Part shown: one piece after another, positions 1-6,208 of the stretch | Position numbering within the stretch: position 1 is the first letter of the stretch | Layout: the number at the start of each line of letters is the position of its first letter | Notes under the pieces: model-generated | What the model saw: the letters and a program-made list of their open reading frames with translations, nothing else | What the model was told of the DNA's origin: nothing | The model's database searches: none | From: Thermogutta sp. | GTDB lineage: Bacteria; Planctomycetota; Planctomycetia; Pirellulales; Thermoguttaceae | NCBI RefSeq assembly: GCF_014359955.1 | Contig: NZ_JACIYL010000129.1 | Location: 1 to 8,053 of the forward strand | Length of the DNA: 8,053 bases | Direction: 5' to 3' | Translations under genes and position numbers: made by a program

Positions 1-467
1 GGCTGCGTTACCAAACAGGTTGCCCGATTTTCTGATTTCCCGATCACCCGAAGGGTCACAGTCCCGTCGGCGAGAACGACCCGATCTCCCTCCTTCAATG
101 CCGAAATGACCGCGGGACAGGAGACGGGCAGTTCGGTGGGCTGCTGGGGGGGTTCCTCCATCACGAATGTGACCTGCATTCCCGGTTGGCATTCCAGCGA
201 TCCATTTTTCAGCTCCCCAAGCCGAATCTTTGGTCCGCCAAGATCAACGAGAATACCAAGCGGGGTTTTGAGGTCCTGCTCGATCTCTCGGATCCAGTGG
301 ACCCGGGCGTCGTGCTCCTCGAAGGACCCGTGGGCCATGTTGAGTCTGAAAACGTCCACACCGGCTTTGACGAGAGCTTCGATTTTGTCTCGTCCGTGCG
401 TGGCTGGCCCAAGTGTGGCGACAATCTTTGTCTGGCTTGGCCGACGTGGGACGGCAGGGAGTTCCAT
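1..467 (-). CDS. pyk: Pyruvate kinase, N-terminal part (cut by window edge)
   Basis: Pyruvate kinase makes pyruvate and ATP from phosphoenolpyruvate and ADP in the last step of glycolysis, in the cytoplasm. The reverse strand reads 155 codons without a stop from the ATG at 467 to the window edge; about two thirds of a usual 470-residue enzyme is missing. Visible are the first barrel strand TKIVATLGPA (residues 13-22), the substrate and cation motif RLNMAHG (41-47, family form RxNxSHG), and DLGGPKIRLG (75-84). The B-domain lid begins after about residue 95 and includes EGDRVVLADG. Residues equivalent to rabbit muscle 113, 117 and 120 are Leu76, Lys80 and Leu83, and the Ser of RxNxSHG is Ala45. 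This is the pattern of K+-independent enzymes. An in-frame TTG at 500 is the only other start seen; neither has a strong ribosome binding site, and the ATG gives a normal N-terminus. It is divergent from the next gene. Confidence 0.93.
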   Translation of the reverse strand, partial: MELPAVPRRPSQTKIVATLGPATHGRDKIEALVKAGVDVFRLNMAHGSFEEHDARVHWIREIEQDLKTPLGILVDLGGPKIRLGELKNGSLECQPGMQVTFVMEEPPQQPTELPVSCPAVISALKEGDRVVLADGTVTLRVIGKSENRATCLVTQ

Positions 468-543
468 TGGATCAGTCCAAATTTGCGAACAACGTAACAA
501 TCACTAACCCATTTTGACGCCTTTCAGGGAGCGGTTCCCAGTG

Positions 544-614
544 TGATGCATCATAACTTGTCTTCCAAGTTGCTAACAGGGTTCCCCGTACCGCAAGTTG
601 AGACGTTCTCTCAA
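544..614. promoter_or_regulatory. Cluster of short dyads upstream of pyk
   Basis: Three exact dyads sit within 71 bp: the 10-bp palindrome TGATGCATCA (544-553); AACTTG, 5 nt, CAAGTT (555-571); and TTGAGA, 5 nt, TCTCAA (598-614). The last two have the same geometry (6-bp arms, 5-bp gap), and their centres are 43 bp apart, about four helical turns, but the arm sequences differ. They could bind a dimeric regulator near the pyk promoter. Short dyads also arise by chance, so this is only a candidate. Confidence 0.25.
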
Positions 615-625
615 TCATGGTCCTT

Positions 626-650
626 GGGAGGGACGCGCTTGTCGGGGCGG
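626..650 (+). repeat. Solitary copy of the hairpin-repeat arm
   Basis: The segment begins GGGAGGGACGCGCTTGTCG and ends in GGGGCGG. It matches the left arms of the two units at 658 and 749, which share ggaggg, a variable GC step, a gcttg-like core and a gtccgcc-like end. It has no right arm of its own before the next unit starts, so it looks like a truncated or single-arm copy. Confidence 0.5.
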
Positions 651-657
651 TTTTTCC

Positions 658-839
658 GGAGGGGCCTGCTCGTCAGGTCCGCCATTCAGCGTTGGAAATT
701 CCATCCCCTTCCGCTGGGCACGACAAGCGTACTCCTCCCAAACATTTCGGAGGGATGTGCTTGCGACGTCCGCCGTTTAACGTTGGATTTTCCATTGCCG
801 TTCACCGGGCACAACAAGCATGCCCCTCCGAAGCGTCGG
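658..839. repeat. Two tandem 91-bp imperfect hairpin units
   Basis: Unit A starts at 658 and unit B at 749. Each has a left arm (658-683; 749-774), a spacer around CGTTGG, and a right arm that is an inverted, diverged copy of the left (716-739; 807-830). Positions 690-721 and 781-812 agree at 24 of 32 bases with a constant 91-bp offset, so the units descend from one duplication. The arms share a GGAGGG end and a GCTTG/CAAGC core, so each unit can fold as a long imperfect hairpin. The five arm copies, including the one at 626, suggest a repetitive palindromic element family, now decayed. No coding capacity or transposase is visible. Confidence 0.6.
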
Positions 840-998
840 AAAGTCCGATCGTTCATACCAGATGGAAACGACATAACCGGATCGAGGCAACGAGCAATTA
901 CTTGCGGCTATCCTAGTGGCAGGTTATTCTGAAGGGGAACAATCCTCGGTGTTCCCACCATTTTGGTACACCATCGGCTGTCTTTTTCCTTTACTGGT

Positions 999-1005
999 AA
1001 AGGAG
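999..1005 (+). promoter_or_regulatory. Ribosome binding site of first Gfo/Idh/MocA gene
   Basis: AAAGGAG lies 6 nt before the ATG at 1012. It fixes the start there rather than at earlier in-frame codons, which would add a non-homologous stretch ahead of the Tat signal. Confidence 0.8.
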
Positions 1006-1011
1006 TTGCGT

Positions 1012-2349
1012 ATGAAGTTGCCTCACGCCTCGCGACGGGATTTCTTGAAATGGTCAGCGGGACTGGCGGTCACTGTGCCGCACATTTGGGTGAGCCCCTT
1101 TTCCTGGGCAGAATCACCCAACGAACGCTTGAATGTGGCGGCAATCGGAGTGGGTGGCCGTGGCACGGACATCGGACGGCAGGCAGCGCAGCTTGGCAAC
1201 ATGGTGGCCTGTGCCGACGTGCATCGCCTGAATGCCGAGAATTTTGCCAAACCCTATGAGGGACGTTGCGCTGTTTACAAGGATTATCGCGAGATCCTCG
1301 ATCGCAAAGACGTAGATGCCGTGACGATCGGAACTCCGGATCACTGGCATGTGAAGATTTCTATCGACGCCATGAAGGCGGGCAAAGACGTTTATTGCGA
1401 AAAACCCCTCACGCTGACCATTCAAGAAAGCCAACTCATTTGCGAGGCGGTGCGACGCACCGGTCGCGTTTTCCAGGTGGGCACGCAGCAGCGCAGTGAA
1501 TTCAACAGCATGTTCCTCAAAGCAGTTGTGATGGCGCGGAGCGGCCGATTGGGCAAGAAGTTGCGGGCCATCAGTTCTGTGGGGCAGGCCACATCGGGTG
1601 GACCCTTCCCCACTTCCGAACCGCCGGAATACCTCGACTGGGATTTCTGGCTGGGTCAGGCCCCCAAGGTGCCCTTCTGTGAGAACCGCATCGGCTGGAA
1701 TTTCCGATGGTGGTTCGAATACTCCGGCGGCCAGGTGACCGACTGGGGTGTCCACCATACGGACATCGCCATTTGGGCTCTCGGCGGTGAAGACACCGGG
1801 CCCATCGAGGTAACCCCGGTCAGCTTCGAATTCCCGCTGGGACGGGAATTGATGCTGGAAACGCTTCTCGGCAAGCGGCGCTGGGAGGACCTGCCGGTCG
1901 CTTATAACGTGGCCAAGACCTTCGAGTGCGACATGGTTTTGCCCAATGGAAATGTGGTGAAGCTTCTCAGTGGCCCAAACGAGTTGATCATCCAGGGCGA
2001 ACTGGGCCGCATTCGGGTGAATCGGGGAAGCCTCACCGGGCGACCAATCGAAGAACTGACAGAAGCTGACAAAAAGTGGCTGGATGAAGAGGTCCGCAAA
2101 CTGTATCGCGGTAAGGAGCCGGGCAGCCACATGCGGAATTTCTTCGAATGTGTGAAAGACCGGAGTTTGCCCATTTCGGATGTTTTCACACATTGCAACG
2201 CGGTGAATGCTTGCCACATGGCGAACATTGCCATGCTGCTGAATCGCAAGGTGAAGTGGGATCCGGAGAAGTATCAGTTCGTCGATGATGAGGAAGCCAA
2301 CACGCTGACCAAGCGCAAGCAGCGCGAGCCGTACACCATCACCTTGTGA
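1012..2349 (+). CDS. Tat-exported Gfo/Idh/MocA family oxidoreductase, copy 1
   Basis: This 445-residue protein belongs to the glucose-fructose oxidoreductase / inositol dehydrogenase / MocA family. Members transfer hydride between NAD(P) and hydroxyl groups of sugars, cyclitols or related compounds. The N-terminus has a twin-arginine signal, SRRDFLK (residues 7-13), then a hydrophobic stretch ending near SWA (31-33), so the folded protein is probably exported with its cofactor bound. The Rossmann domain starts at about residue 41 with GVGGRG (46-51). It includes GTPDHWH (107-113) and the family motif YCEKP (128-132), where Lys131 is the expected catalytic or substrate-binding lysine. The C-terminal domain carries DWGVHHTDIA (244-253), typical of the planctomycete-type subgroup. 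Start codon choice rests on the site at 999-1005. The substrate cannot be named. The next gene is a close paralogue in the same orientation with its own promoter. Family confidence is high; function is only general. Confidence 0.93.
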   Translation: MKLPHASRRDFLKWSAGLAVTVPHIWVSPFSWAESPNERLNVAAIGVGGRGTDIGRQAAQLGNMVACADVHRLNAENFAKPYEGRCAVYKDYREILDRKDVDAVTIGTPDHWHVKISIDAMKAGKDVYCEKPLTLTIQESQLICEAVRRTGRVFQVGTQQRSEFNSMFLKAVVMARSGRLGKKLRAISSVGQATSGGPFPTSEPPEYLDWDFWLGQAPKVPFCENRIGWNFRWWFEYSGGQVTDWGVHHTDIAIWALGGEDTGPIEVTPVSFEFPLGRELMLETLLGKRRWEDLPVAYNVAKTFECDMVLPNGNVVKLLSGPNELIIQGELGRIRVNRGSLTGRPIEELTEADKKWLDEEVRKLYRGKEPGSHMRNFFECVKDRSLPISDVFTHCNAVNACHMANIAMLLNRKVKWDPEKYQFVDDEEANTLTKRKQREPYTITL

Positions 2350-2365
2350 TCGCGGGGAACTGGAC

Positions 2366-2396
2366 GGCTTTGCCCGAGGCGTCCTCGGGCAAAGCC
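2366..2396 (+). terminator. Perfect 14-bp stem-loop after copy 1
   Basis: Bases 2366-2379 and 2383-2396 are exact reverse complements, GGCTTTGCCCGAGG and its complement, around a 3-nt loop. The hairpin starts 16 nt past the stop codon of the first oxidoreductase. No T-run follows, so it is either an imperfect intrinsic terminator or a 3'-end structure that protects the mRNA. Confidence 0.6.
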
Positions 2397-2438
2397 TGCG
2401 CAAGTTCTGCAATCGGCCCGTGTAAAATGTCCTTCGCA

Positions 2439-2469
2439 GGGGATACGGTTCCGCCCGAACCGTATCCCC
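2439..2469 (+). terminator. Perfect 13-bp stem-loop, second hairpin
   Basis: GGGGATACGGTTC (2439-2451) pairs exactly with 2457-2469 around a 5-nt loop, CGCCC. The following sequence is AT-richer (attgtgttcaattgtcttc) but lacks a continuous T-run. It probably acts with the hairpin at 2366 to end or protect the upstream transcript; on the other strand it would look much the same. Confidence 0.5.
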
Positions 2470-2571
2470 ATTGTGTTCAATTGTCTTCAATATTTGAGAT
2501 ACGCTCGAAAATAGCGTCGTTCGGTTGACGAACACGGTGAGCCCCCGCCTCAGATTATTTCTCGTGTTGCA

Positions 2572-2600
2572 TTGAGGGGTTTGAAACATCTGACTACAAT
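2572..2600 (+). promoter_or_regulatory. Sigma-70-type promoter for second oxidoreductase
   Basis: TTGAGG (2572-2577) and TACAAT (2595-2600) are separated by 17 nt, the preferred spacing. They match the consensus hexamers at 4 of 6 and 5 of 6 positions. Transcription would start near 2607, giving a leader of about 70 nt before the ATG at 2677. It follows the two stem-loops that close the upstream unit. Confidence 0.55.
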
Positions 2601-2662
2601 CGAGCCAAGGCACTCCGATTGGTTCGCCTTCCCCGCCGAAATGACGACTTGTGGGCCCATCT

Positions 2663-2668
2663 GGAGGA
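2663..2668 (+). promoter_or_regulatory. Ribosome binding site of second Gfo/Idh/MocA gene
   Basis: GGAGGA lies 8 nt before the ATG at 2677. It favours that start over an in-frame ATG at 2641, which would place 12 extra residues before the twin-arginine signal. Confidence 0.75.
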
Positions 2669-2676
2669 GACTTTCC

Positions 2677-4008
2677 ATGCTTGCACGAAGACTGTCCCGT
2701 CGGGATTTACTGAAAGGTGCCGCTCTCAGCGGGGGACTGGCTGTTCCTTTGCTCTGGCTTCCCAGGCTTGCCCGAGGAGAATCGGCGAACGAGACGATCG
2801 GAATCGGGGCGATCGGAGTCGGGGGGCGCGGATCGGGAATCGGGAATGAGGCTGCACGCTTCGGTGTGATGCTCGCCTGTGCTGATGTGGACAGAAGTCA
2901 TGCCGAAAGATTCGCCTCGCGCTTTGGAGGCCGGTGCGAGGTGTTTACAGATTACCGTCGGGTGCTCGATCGCAAAGACATCCACGTGGTGACCATCGGA
3001 ACACCCGATCACTGGCACACCAAAATCGCTGTGGAGGCGATGCTGGCGGGGAAGGATGTGTACTGTGAAAAGCCGCTCACGCTAACGATCGATGAGGGCA
3101 AAATCCTGCGGCGGGTCGTGGCGGAAACAAAACGGGTCTTTCAGGTGGGGACCCAGCAGCGGAGTGATCGCCGTTTTCTCCAGGCTGTCGCGCTTGCCCG
3201 GAGTGGCCGCCTCGGAAAGCCCCTGACCGCCACCTGCTCCATCGGGGCGGGCCCAAAAGGTGGCCCCTTCCCCACAAGTGATCCACCCGCGACGCTGGAC
3301 TGGGATTTCTGGTTAGGTCAGGCCCCACTCGTCCCCTACACCAAGGAACGCTGTCATGGAACGTTCCGATGGTGGTTGGAATACTCCGGAGGAAAATTCA
3401 CCGACTGGGGGGCGCACCACGTGGACATCGCCCAATGGGGCCTCGGATGCGAACATACAGGACCCATCGAAGTTGAAGGACATGGGGAATTCCCCACCAT
3501 TCCCCAAAATTTTGATCCGGTGGCATTCTTCGCGGGAAAGGTCAAGCTGCCGAACGCCTACAACACGGCCACGACATTCCGGTGCACGCTCAAATTTGCT
3601 AATGGTGGAACGATCATCGTTCAGCACGGTCCAGATAATGGCGTGTGGTTTGAGGGACCCGACGGAAGAATTTTTGTGAATCGCGGCAGAATCTCGGGCA
3701 AGCCAATTGAGGATTTGACCAAGAACGAGCAGCAGTGGCTCGAAGAAGAGGTCACCAAGCTCTACAAAGGACGGCAACTGAAGGGGCACATGGCCAACTT
3801 CTTTGAATGCGTTCGCGAAAGAGCCGAGCCGATTTCGGATGTGGCCACGCACCATCGCGAGCTTTCATCCTGCCACATGTGCAATATCGCAATGCTGCTC
3901 AAGCGAAAGCTGCGATGGGATCCGGAAAAGGAAGTTTTCGTCGGCGACGAACAGGCCAACGCTCTGCTTTCCCGCCCGCAACGAAAGCCCTACACGATCG
4001 AGGTGTGA
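2677..4008 (+). CDS. Tat-exported Gfo/Idh/MocA family oxidoreductase, copy 2
   Basis: This 443-residue paralogue has the same architecture as the gene at 1012. The twin-arginine signal is SRRDLLK (residues 7-13), followed by a Leu-rich hydrophobic segment to about residue 32. The Rossmann motif is GVGGRG (47-52). YCEKP has its lysine at 132, and the C-terminal motif is DWGAHHVDIA (243-252). Long stretches match copy 1 almost exactly, for example DRKD, TIGTPDHWH, AGKDVYCEKPLTLTI, RVFQVGTQQRS, LDWDFWLGQAP and ISDV. The middle of the C-terminal domain differs: copy 1 has a longer insert around residues 265-305, while this copy has FPTIPQNFDPVAFF. The difference could alter substrate choice after duplication. 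The protein is expected outside the cytoplasm as an NAD(P)-dependent sugar or cyclitol dehydrogenase of unknown substrate. It has its own promoter and a strong terminator. Confidence 0.93.
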   Translation: MLARRLSRRDLLKGAALSGGLAVPLLWLPRLARGESANETIGIGAIGVGGRGSGIGNEAARFGVMLACADVDRSHAERFASRFGGRCEVFTDYRRVLDRKDIHVVTIGTPDHWHTKIAVEAMLAGKDVYCEKPLTLTIDEGKILRRVVAETKRVFQVGTQQRSDRRFLQAVALARSGRLGKPLTATCSIGAGPKGGPFPTSDPPATLDWDFWLGQAPLVPYTKERCHGTFRWWLEYSGGKFTDWGAHHVDIAQWGLGCEHTGPIEVEGHGEFPTIPQNFDPVAFFAGKVKLPNAYNTATTFRCTLKFANGGTIIVQHGPDNGVWFEGPDGRIFVNRGRISGKPIEDLTKNEQQWLEEEVTKLYKGRQLKGHMANFFECVRERAEPISDVATHHRELSSCHMCNIAMLLKRKLRWDPEKEVFVGDEQANALLSRPQRKPYTIEV

Positions 4009-4097
4009 AACCCCATTGGGCGGCGAGCAGGAATGGCGGTCCAGTCCGCGTGAGAGACAGGACAAGTCGCTCGGTAGAGGCTGAGTGCGACCCTGGG

Positions 4098-4143
4098 CTG
4101 CCCGGCGCGCATTTCGGAGACGGGTGTTCGCCGGGCAGTTTTT
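4098..4143 (+). terminator. Intrinsic terminator after second oxidoreductase
   Basis: CTGCCCGGCG (4098-4107) pairs exactly with CGCCGGGCAG (4129-4138) around a 21-nt loop and is followed directly by TTTTT (4139-4143). It sits 89 nt past the stop codon of the second oxidoreductase and separates it from the SDR gene. The 10-bp GC-rich stem with a T-run is a standard rho-independent layout, though the loop is long. Confidence 0.75.
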
Positions 4144-4288
4144 CCGCCTGCCCTGGGCTTTGCCCCGACTTCGCGTATCATCAAAGAGGGAACCGGCACG
4201 AAAAACGGGGCTGCGTCTTGCTGCCCATGATTTTTCGGCGTTTACTTACATTTTTGGGTGCGATGATTGTCCGTGAGAAAGGTGTCCC

Positions 4289-5110
4289 GTGTCGTACTGG
4301 AGCAACAAGAATGTTCTGGTGACGGGAGGCTCGAGTGGACTGGGGTTCGCCATCGCGCGCGAATTTGCCAGGGCTGGAGCTCGGGTGGCAATTGTAGGGC
4401 TGGAGCCGGCCGGGGTTGAAAAGGCGGCCGAAGAGCTGGGCCGAATTTCCAGTGCCATCCTTCCTCTTACAGGCAATATTTGCGTGGAATCCGACGTTGC
4501 CCGGATTGTGAATTCCATCCGGGAAAAATGGGGAGCCCTGGAAGTCCTCGTCAACAACGCAGGTCGTTCAATGCGGGGCACTGTCCGGGACACGACTCCG
4601 GACCAATTTCGGGAGCTGATGGAGCTAAACTTCATCGCCCTGGTTCGAATGACCCAGGCATTTCTGGACGATTTGTTGGCCACCCGCGGCCATGTGGTCA
4701 ACATTGGATCATTGGCCGCCAAAGCGGCCGCCAAATTTGTGGGGGCGTACCCGGCGACAAAGCATGCTGTGGCGGCCTTTTCGCAGCAGCTTCGCCTGGA
4801 GTTGGGACGTCGGGGGTTGCATGTGTTGCTGGTCTGTCCGGGACCGATCGCCAGAAGTGGGGACCGCCTCTACCGTTTAGAGGGGGCCGAACGGGTCCCG
4901 CAAGCTGCTCGTGGGCCGGGGGCGGGCGTCAAAGTCCGGGCGATCCCGCCCGATTGGCTCGCCAGGCGTATACTTCGCGCCTGTGAAGCCCGGAAGCCGG
5001 AGCTGGTGGTGCCGGCTCGGGCGAGGTTGCTCTTCGCCATCGCACAATTATCCCCACGTTTGGGGGATTGGCTTATTGAACGATTCACCCCTCGAGGTGA
5101 GGATTCATAA
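4289..5110 (+). CDS. Short-chain dehydrogenase/reductase (SDR)
   Basis: This is a 273-residue classical SDR, an NAD(P)(H)-dependent oxidoreductase acting on hydroxyl or keto groups. It has no signal peptide, so it is expected in the cytoplasm. Seen are the cofactor motif TGGSSGLG (residues 12-19), the NNAG motif (89-92), the catalytic Ser141 within NIGS, and YPATK with catalytic Tyr154 and Lys158. PGPI follows at the usual place. The C-terminal extension, rich in Arg and Leu, resembles broad-substrate SDRs of the DltE / DHRS7 kind. The start is GTG at 4289: an in-frame TGA lies 15 nt upstream, and AAAGGTG at 4278-4284 serves as ribosome binding site. No clear promoter was found in 4144-4288. 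The gene stands alone between a terminator and the ribosomal cluster, so context does not indicate a substrate. Confidence 0.92.
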   Translation: MSYWSNKNVLVTGGSSGLGFAIAREFARAGARVAIVGLEPAGVEKAAEELGRISSAILPLTGNICVESDVARIVNSIREKWGALEVLVNNAGRSMRGTVRDTTPDQFRELMELNFIALVRMTQAFLDDLLATRGHVVNIGSLAAKAAAKFVGAYPATKHAVAAFSQQLRLELGRRGLHVLLVCPGPIARSGDRLYRLEGAERVPQAARGPGAGVKVRAIPPDWLARRILRACEARKPELVVPARARLLFAIAQLSPRLGDWLIERFTPRGEDS

Positions 5111-5151
5111 TGTCAAGGCATAGCCGAGCTTCACGACGCCGTCCCTTGACA
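5111..5151. repeat. 8-bp inverted repeat overlapping the rpsL -35 box
   Basis: TGTCAAGG (5111-5118), immediately after the SDR stop codon, is the exact reverse complement of CCTTGACA (5144-5151), with 25 nt between. The right arm contains the -35 hexamer of the ribosomal promoter. The repeat could be a weak SDR end structure or a two-site operator; no T-run follows it. Confidence 0.4.
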
Positions 5152-5177
5152 AGTGTTATGGGAAGCGTCACTATAAT
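5146..5177 (+). promoter_or_regulatory. Promoter of the rpsL-rpsG cluster
   Basis: TTGACA (5146-5151) and TATAAT (5172-5177) are both perfect sigma-70 consensus hexamers. The gap is 20 nt, longer than the usual 16-18. Transcription would begin near 5184, about 115 nt before the rpsL ATG. Perfect hexamers fit a ribosomal protein operon; the long spacer may keep the promoter from being too strong or make it sensitive to an activator or to supercoiling. Confidence 0.65.
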
Positions 5178-5183
5178 GTTTTC

Positions 5184-5299
5184 CGGGCGAAAGTCCCGAG
5201 TGATGTCAAAAAACCCGCAAACAGGCAAAATCCACGGTAACCCATCTGGGTGAGGGGATTCCACAGAGAAAAGCGCAGTTCTGAGAGACTGGGTTCAGC
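5184..5299 (+). promoter_or_regulatory. 5' leader of rpsL mRNA
   Basis: The predicted untranslated leader starts with a small hairpin, CGGGC (5184-5188), GAAA loop, G-U-CCCG (5193-5198) with one bulged base. This is a GNRA-type tetraloop at the likely 5' end. The rest contains a short ACCC/GGGT dyad around 5240-5255 and no strong Shine-Dalgarno sequence before the ATG. A leader of this length could carry control of ribosomal protein synthesis, but no known leader motif is recognisable. Confidence 0.35.
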
Positions 5300-5674
5300 A
5301 TGCCGACAATCAATCAGCTTGTACGCAAACCTCGGAAGCCCAAGAGAAAGTTCAGCAAGTCTCCGGCTTTGGACGGCTGCCCCCAGAAGCAGGGGGTGTG
5401 CTTGATTGTGCGAACCATGACTCCCAAGAAGCCGAACTCCGCTCTGCGGAAGATCGCGCGGGTTCGGTTGAGCAATGGGAAAGAGGTCACGGTCTACATC
5501 CCGGGCGAGGGGCACAATCTTCAGGAGCACTCCATCGTTCTGGTGCGGGGAGGTCGTGTCCGGGACTTGCCGGGTGTCCGCTACCAGGTTATCCGGGGAA
5601 CACGCGACTGTGCCGGCGTGGAAGGGCGTCGGCAGTCCCGGAGCCGTTATGGTGCCAAGAAGCCGAGCAAGTGA
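5300..5674 (+). CDS. rpsL: 30S ribosomal protein S12
   Basis: S12 is a small-subunit protein at the decoding centre that helps check codon-anticodon pairing. The 124-residue length is normal. Diagnostic segments are [10 protein letters not shown] (21-30), [11 protein letters not shown] (41-51), [12 protein letters not shown] (67-78), [12 protein letters not shown] (84-95) and a basic tail ending GAKKPSK. Lys43 and Lys44 in PKKPNS are unchanged, so there is no visible streptomycin-resistance substitution there. Asp89 is the residue methylthiolated by RimO in many bacteria. It is the first gene after the promoter at 5146. The Shine-Dalgarno sequence is weak (GAGAG about 14 nt upstream), as is often the case in planctomycetes. 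Confidence 0.98.
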   Translation: MPTINQLVRKPRKPKRKFSKSPALDGCPQKQGVCLIVRTMTPKKPNSALRKIARVRLSNGKEVTVYIPGEGHNLQEHSIVLVRGGRVRDLPGVRYQVIRGTRDCAGVEGRRQSRSRYGAKKPSK

Positions 5675-5719
5675 GGTAGGGAATTTTCCGAGGTGGCATT
5701 TTAAGATCGGACAGAAGAT

Positions 5720-6190
5720 ATGGGTCGCAAAACAGCCAGTGAAGCGATTCTCAAGCCGGATCCGAAATACGGGTCACTTCTTGCCAGCAAGTTCATCAAC
5801 TGCATGATGTGGAACGGCAAGAAGACCGTTGCCCAGGCTATTTTTTACAAAGCGCTGGATATCCTGGCGCAGCGGATTCCGGACCGGAATCCTATTGACG
5901 TGTTTACGGAAGCCGTCGAGAACGTGAAGCCGAATATTGAGGTGCGTTCCCGACGGGTCGGTGGTGCGTCCTACCAGGTGCCCATGCAGGTCAGTCCCAA
6001 GCGGCAGCAATCGCTGGCCATCCGCTGGATCATTCAGGCGGCCCGCGAGCGAAAAGGCAAACCCATGCACGAGAGGCTTGCGGCCGAGCTTGAAGCGGCC
6101 TACAAGAAAGAGGGTGCCGCTATCACCAAGCGGGAAAACGTCCACCGGATGGCCGAGGCCAACAAGGCGTTTGCTCACTTCGCTTGGTGA
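5720..6190 (+). CDS. rpsG: 30S ribosomal protein S7
   Basis: S7 starts assembly of the 30S head by binding the 3' domain of 16S rRNA and lies near the tRNA exit site. The 156 residues match the normal bacterial length. Diagnostic stretches are PDPKYGS (13-19), the WNGKKT turn, [16 protein letters not shown] in the beta-hairpin region, LAIRWI, and the conserved end [20 protein letters not shown]. The gene follows rpsL after 45 nt, the usual str-operon arrangement. In Escherichia coli the rpsL-rpsG gap carries the S7 autoregulatory site, but this gap is much shorter and I see no equivalent fold. The ribosome binding site is weak (AGAAGA just upstream). Confidence 0.98.
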   Translation: MGRKTASEAILKPDPKYGSLLASKFINCMMWNGKKTVAQAIFYKALDILAQRIPDRNPIDVFTEAVENVKPNIEVRSRRVGGASYQVPMQVSPKRQQSLAIRWIIQAARERKGKPMHERLAAELEAAYKKEGAAITKRENVHRMAEANKAFAHFAW

Positions 6191-6208
6191 GATCTCCTGG
6201 GAAGACGC

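Larger units (their letters stand above)
468..1011. other. Divergent intergenic region with dyads and hairpin repeats
   Basis: This stretch lies between pyk (leftward) and the first oxidoreductase (rightward), so it should hold promoters for both. I see small dyads at 544-614, a cluster of decayed hairpin repeats at 626-830, and a ribosome binding site at 999-1005. Open frames of up to 129 codons cross it. Their predicted proteins resemble nothing I know, and they overlap the repeats in several frames, so I do not call a gene. No convincing promoter stands out; the best rightward candidate is a weak TTGCGG, 17 nt, TATTCT at 902-930. Confidence 0.6.
2350..2676. other. Intergenic region between the two oxidoreductase genes
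   Basis: This 327-bp gap holds two perfect stem-loops (2366-2396 and 2439-2469), an AT-richer stretch, a good promoter candidate (2572-2600) and a Shine-Dalgarno sequence (2663-2668). The order of hairpins, promoter and ribosome binding site indicates that the two paralogous genes are mainly separate transcription units. I see no small gene here that I can support. Confidence 0.6.

Noticed and set aside
549..554. TATGAT on the minus strand as the pyk -10 box
   Set aside because: The -10 match is good, but no acceptable -35 hexamer lies 16-18 nt upstream, so the call would be guesswork.
626..839. CRISPR-like array
   Set aside because: The repeats alternate in orientation, are imperfect, and the spacers are homologous to each other, so this is a tandem hairpin duplication and not a CRISPR array.
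902..930. TTGCGG, 17 nt, TATTCT as a promoter for the first oxidoreductase
   Set aside because: The hexamers match consensus at only 3 and 4 of 6 positions, which is close to what chance gives in a region of this length.
543..932. 129-codon plus-strand open frame in the intergenic region
   Set aside because: It runs through the hairpin repeats, overlaps other frames of similar length, lacks a clear ribosome binding site, and its protein resembles nothing known to me.
1114..2613. 499-codon open frame on the minus strand, antisense to the first oxidoreductase
   Set aside because: It mirrors a well-supported Gfo/Idh/MocA gene, its product has no recognisable domain, and long antisense frames are common opposite GC-rich genes.
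4144..4288. Promoter for the SDR gene (for example TATCAT at 4176 or TTTACT with GATGAT near 4241-4267)
   Set aside because: No pair of hexamers has both acceptable sequence and 16-18 nt spacing.
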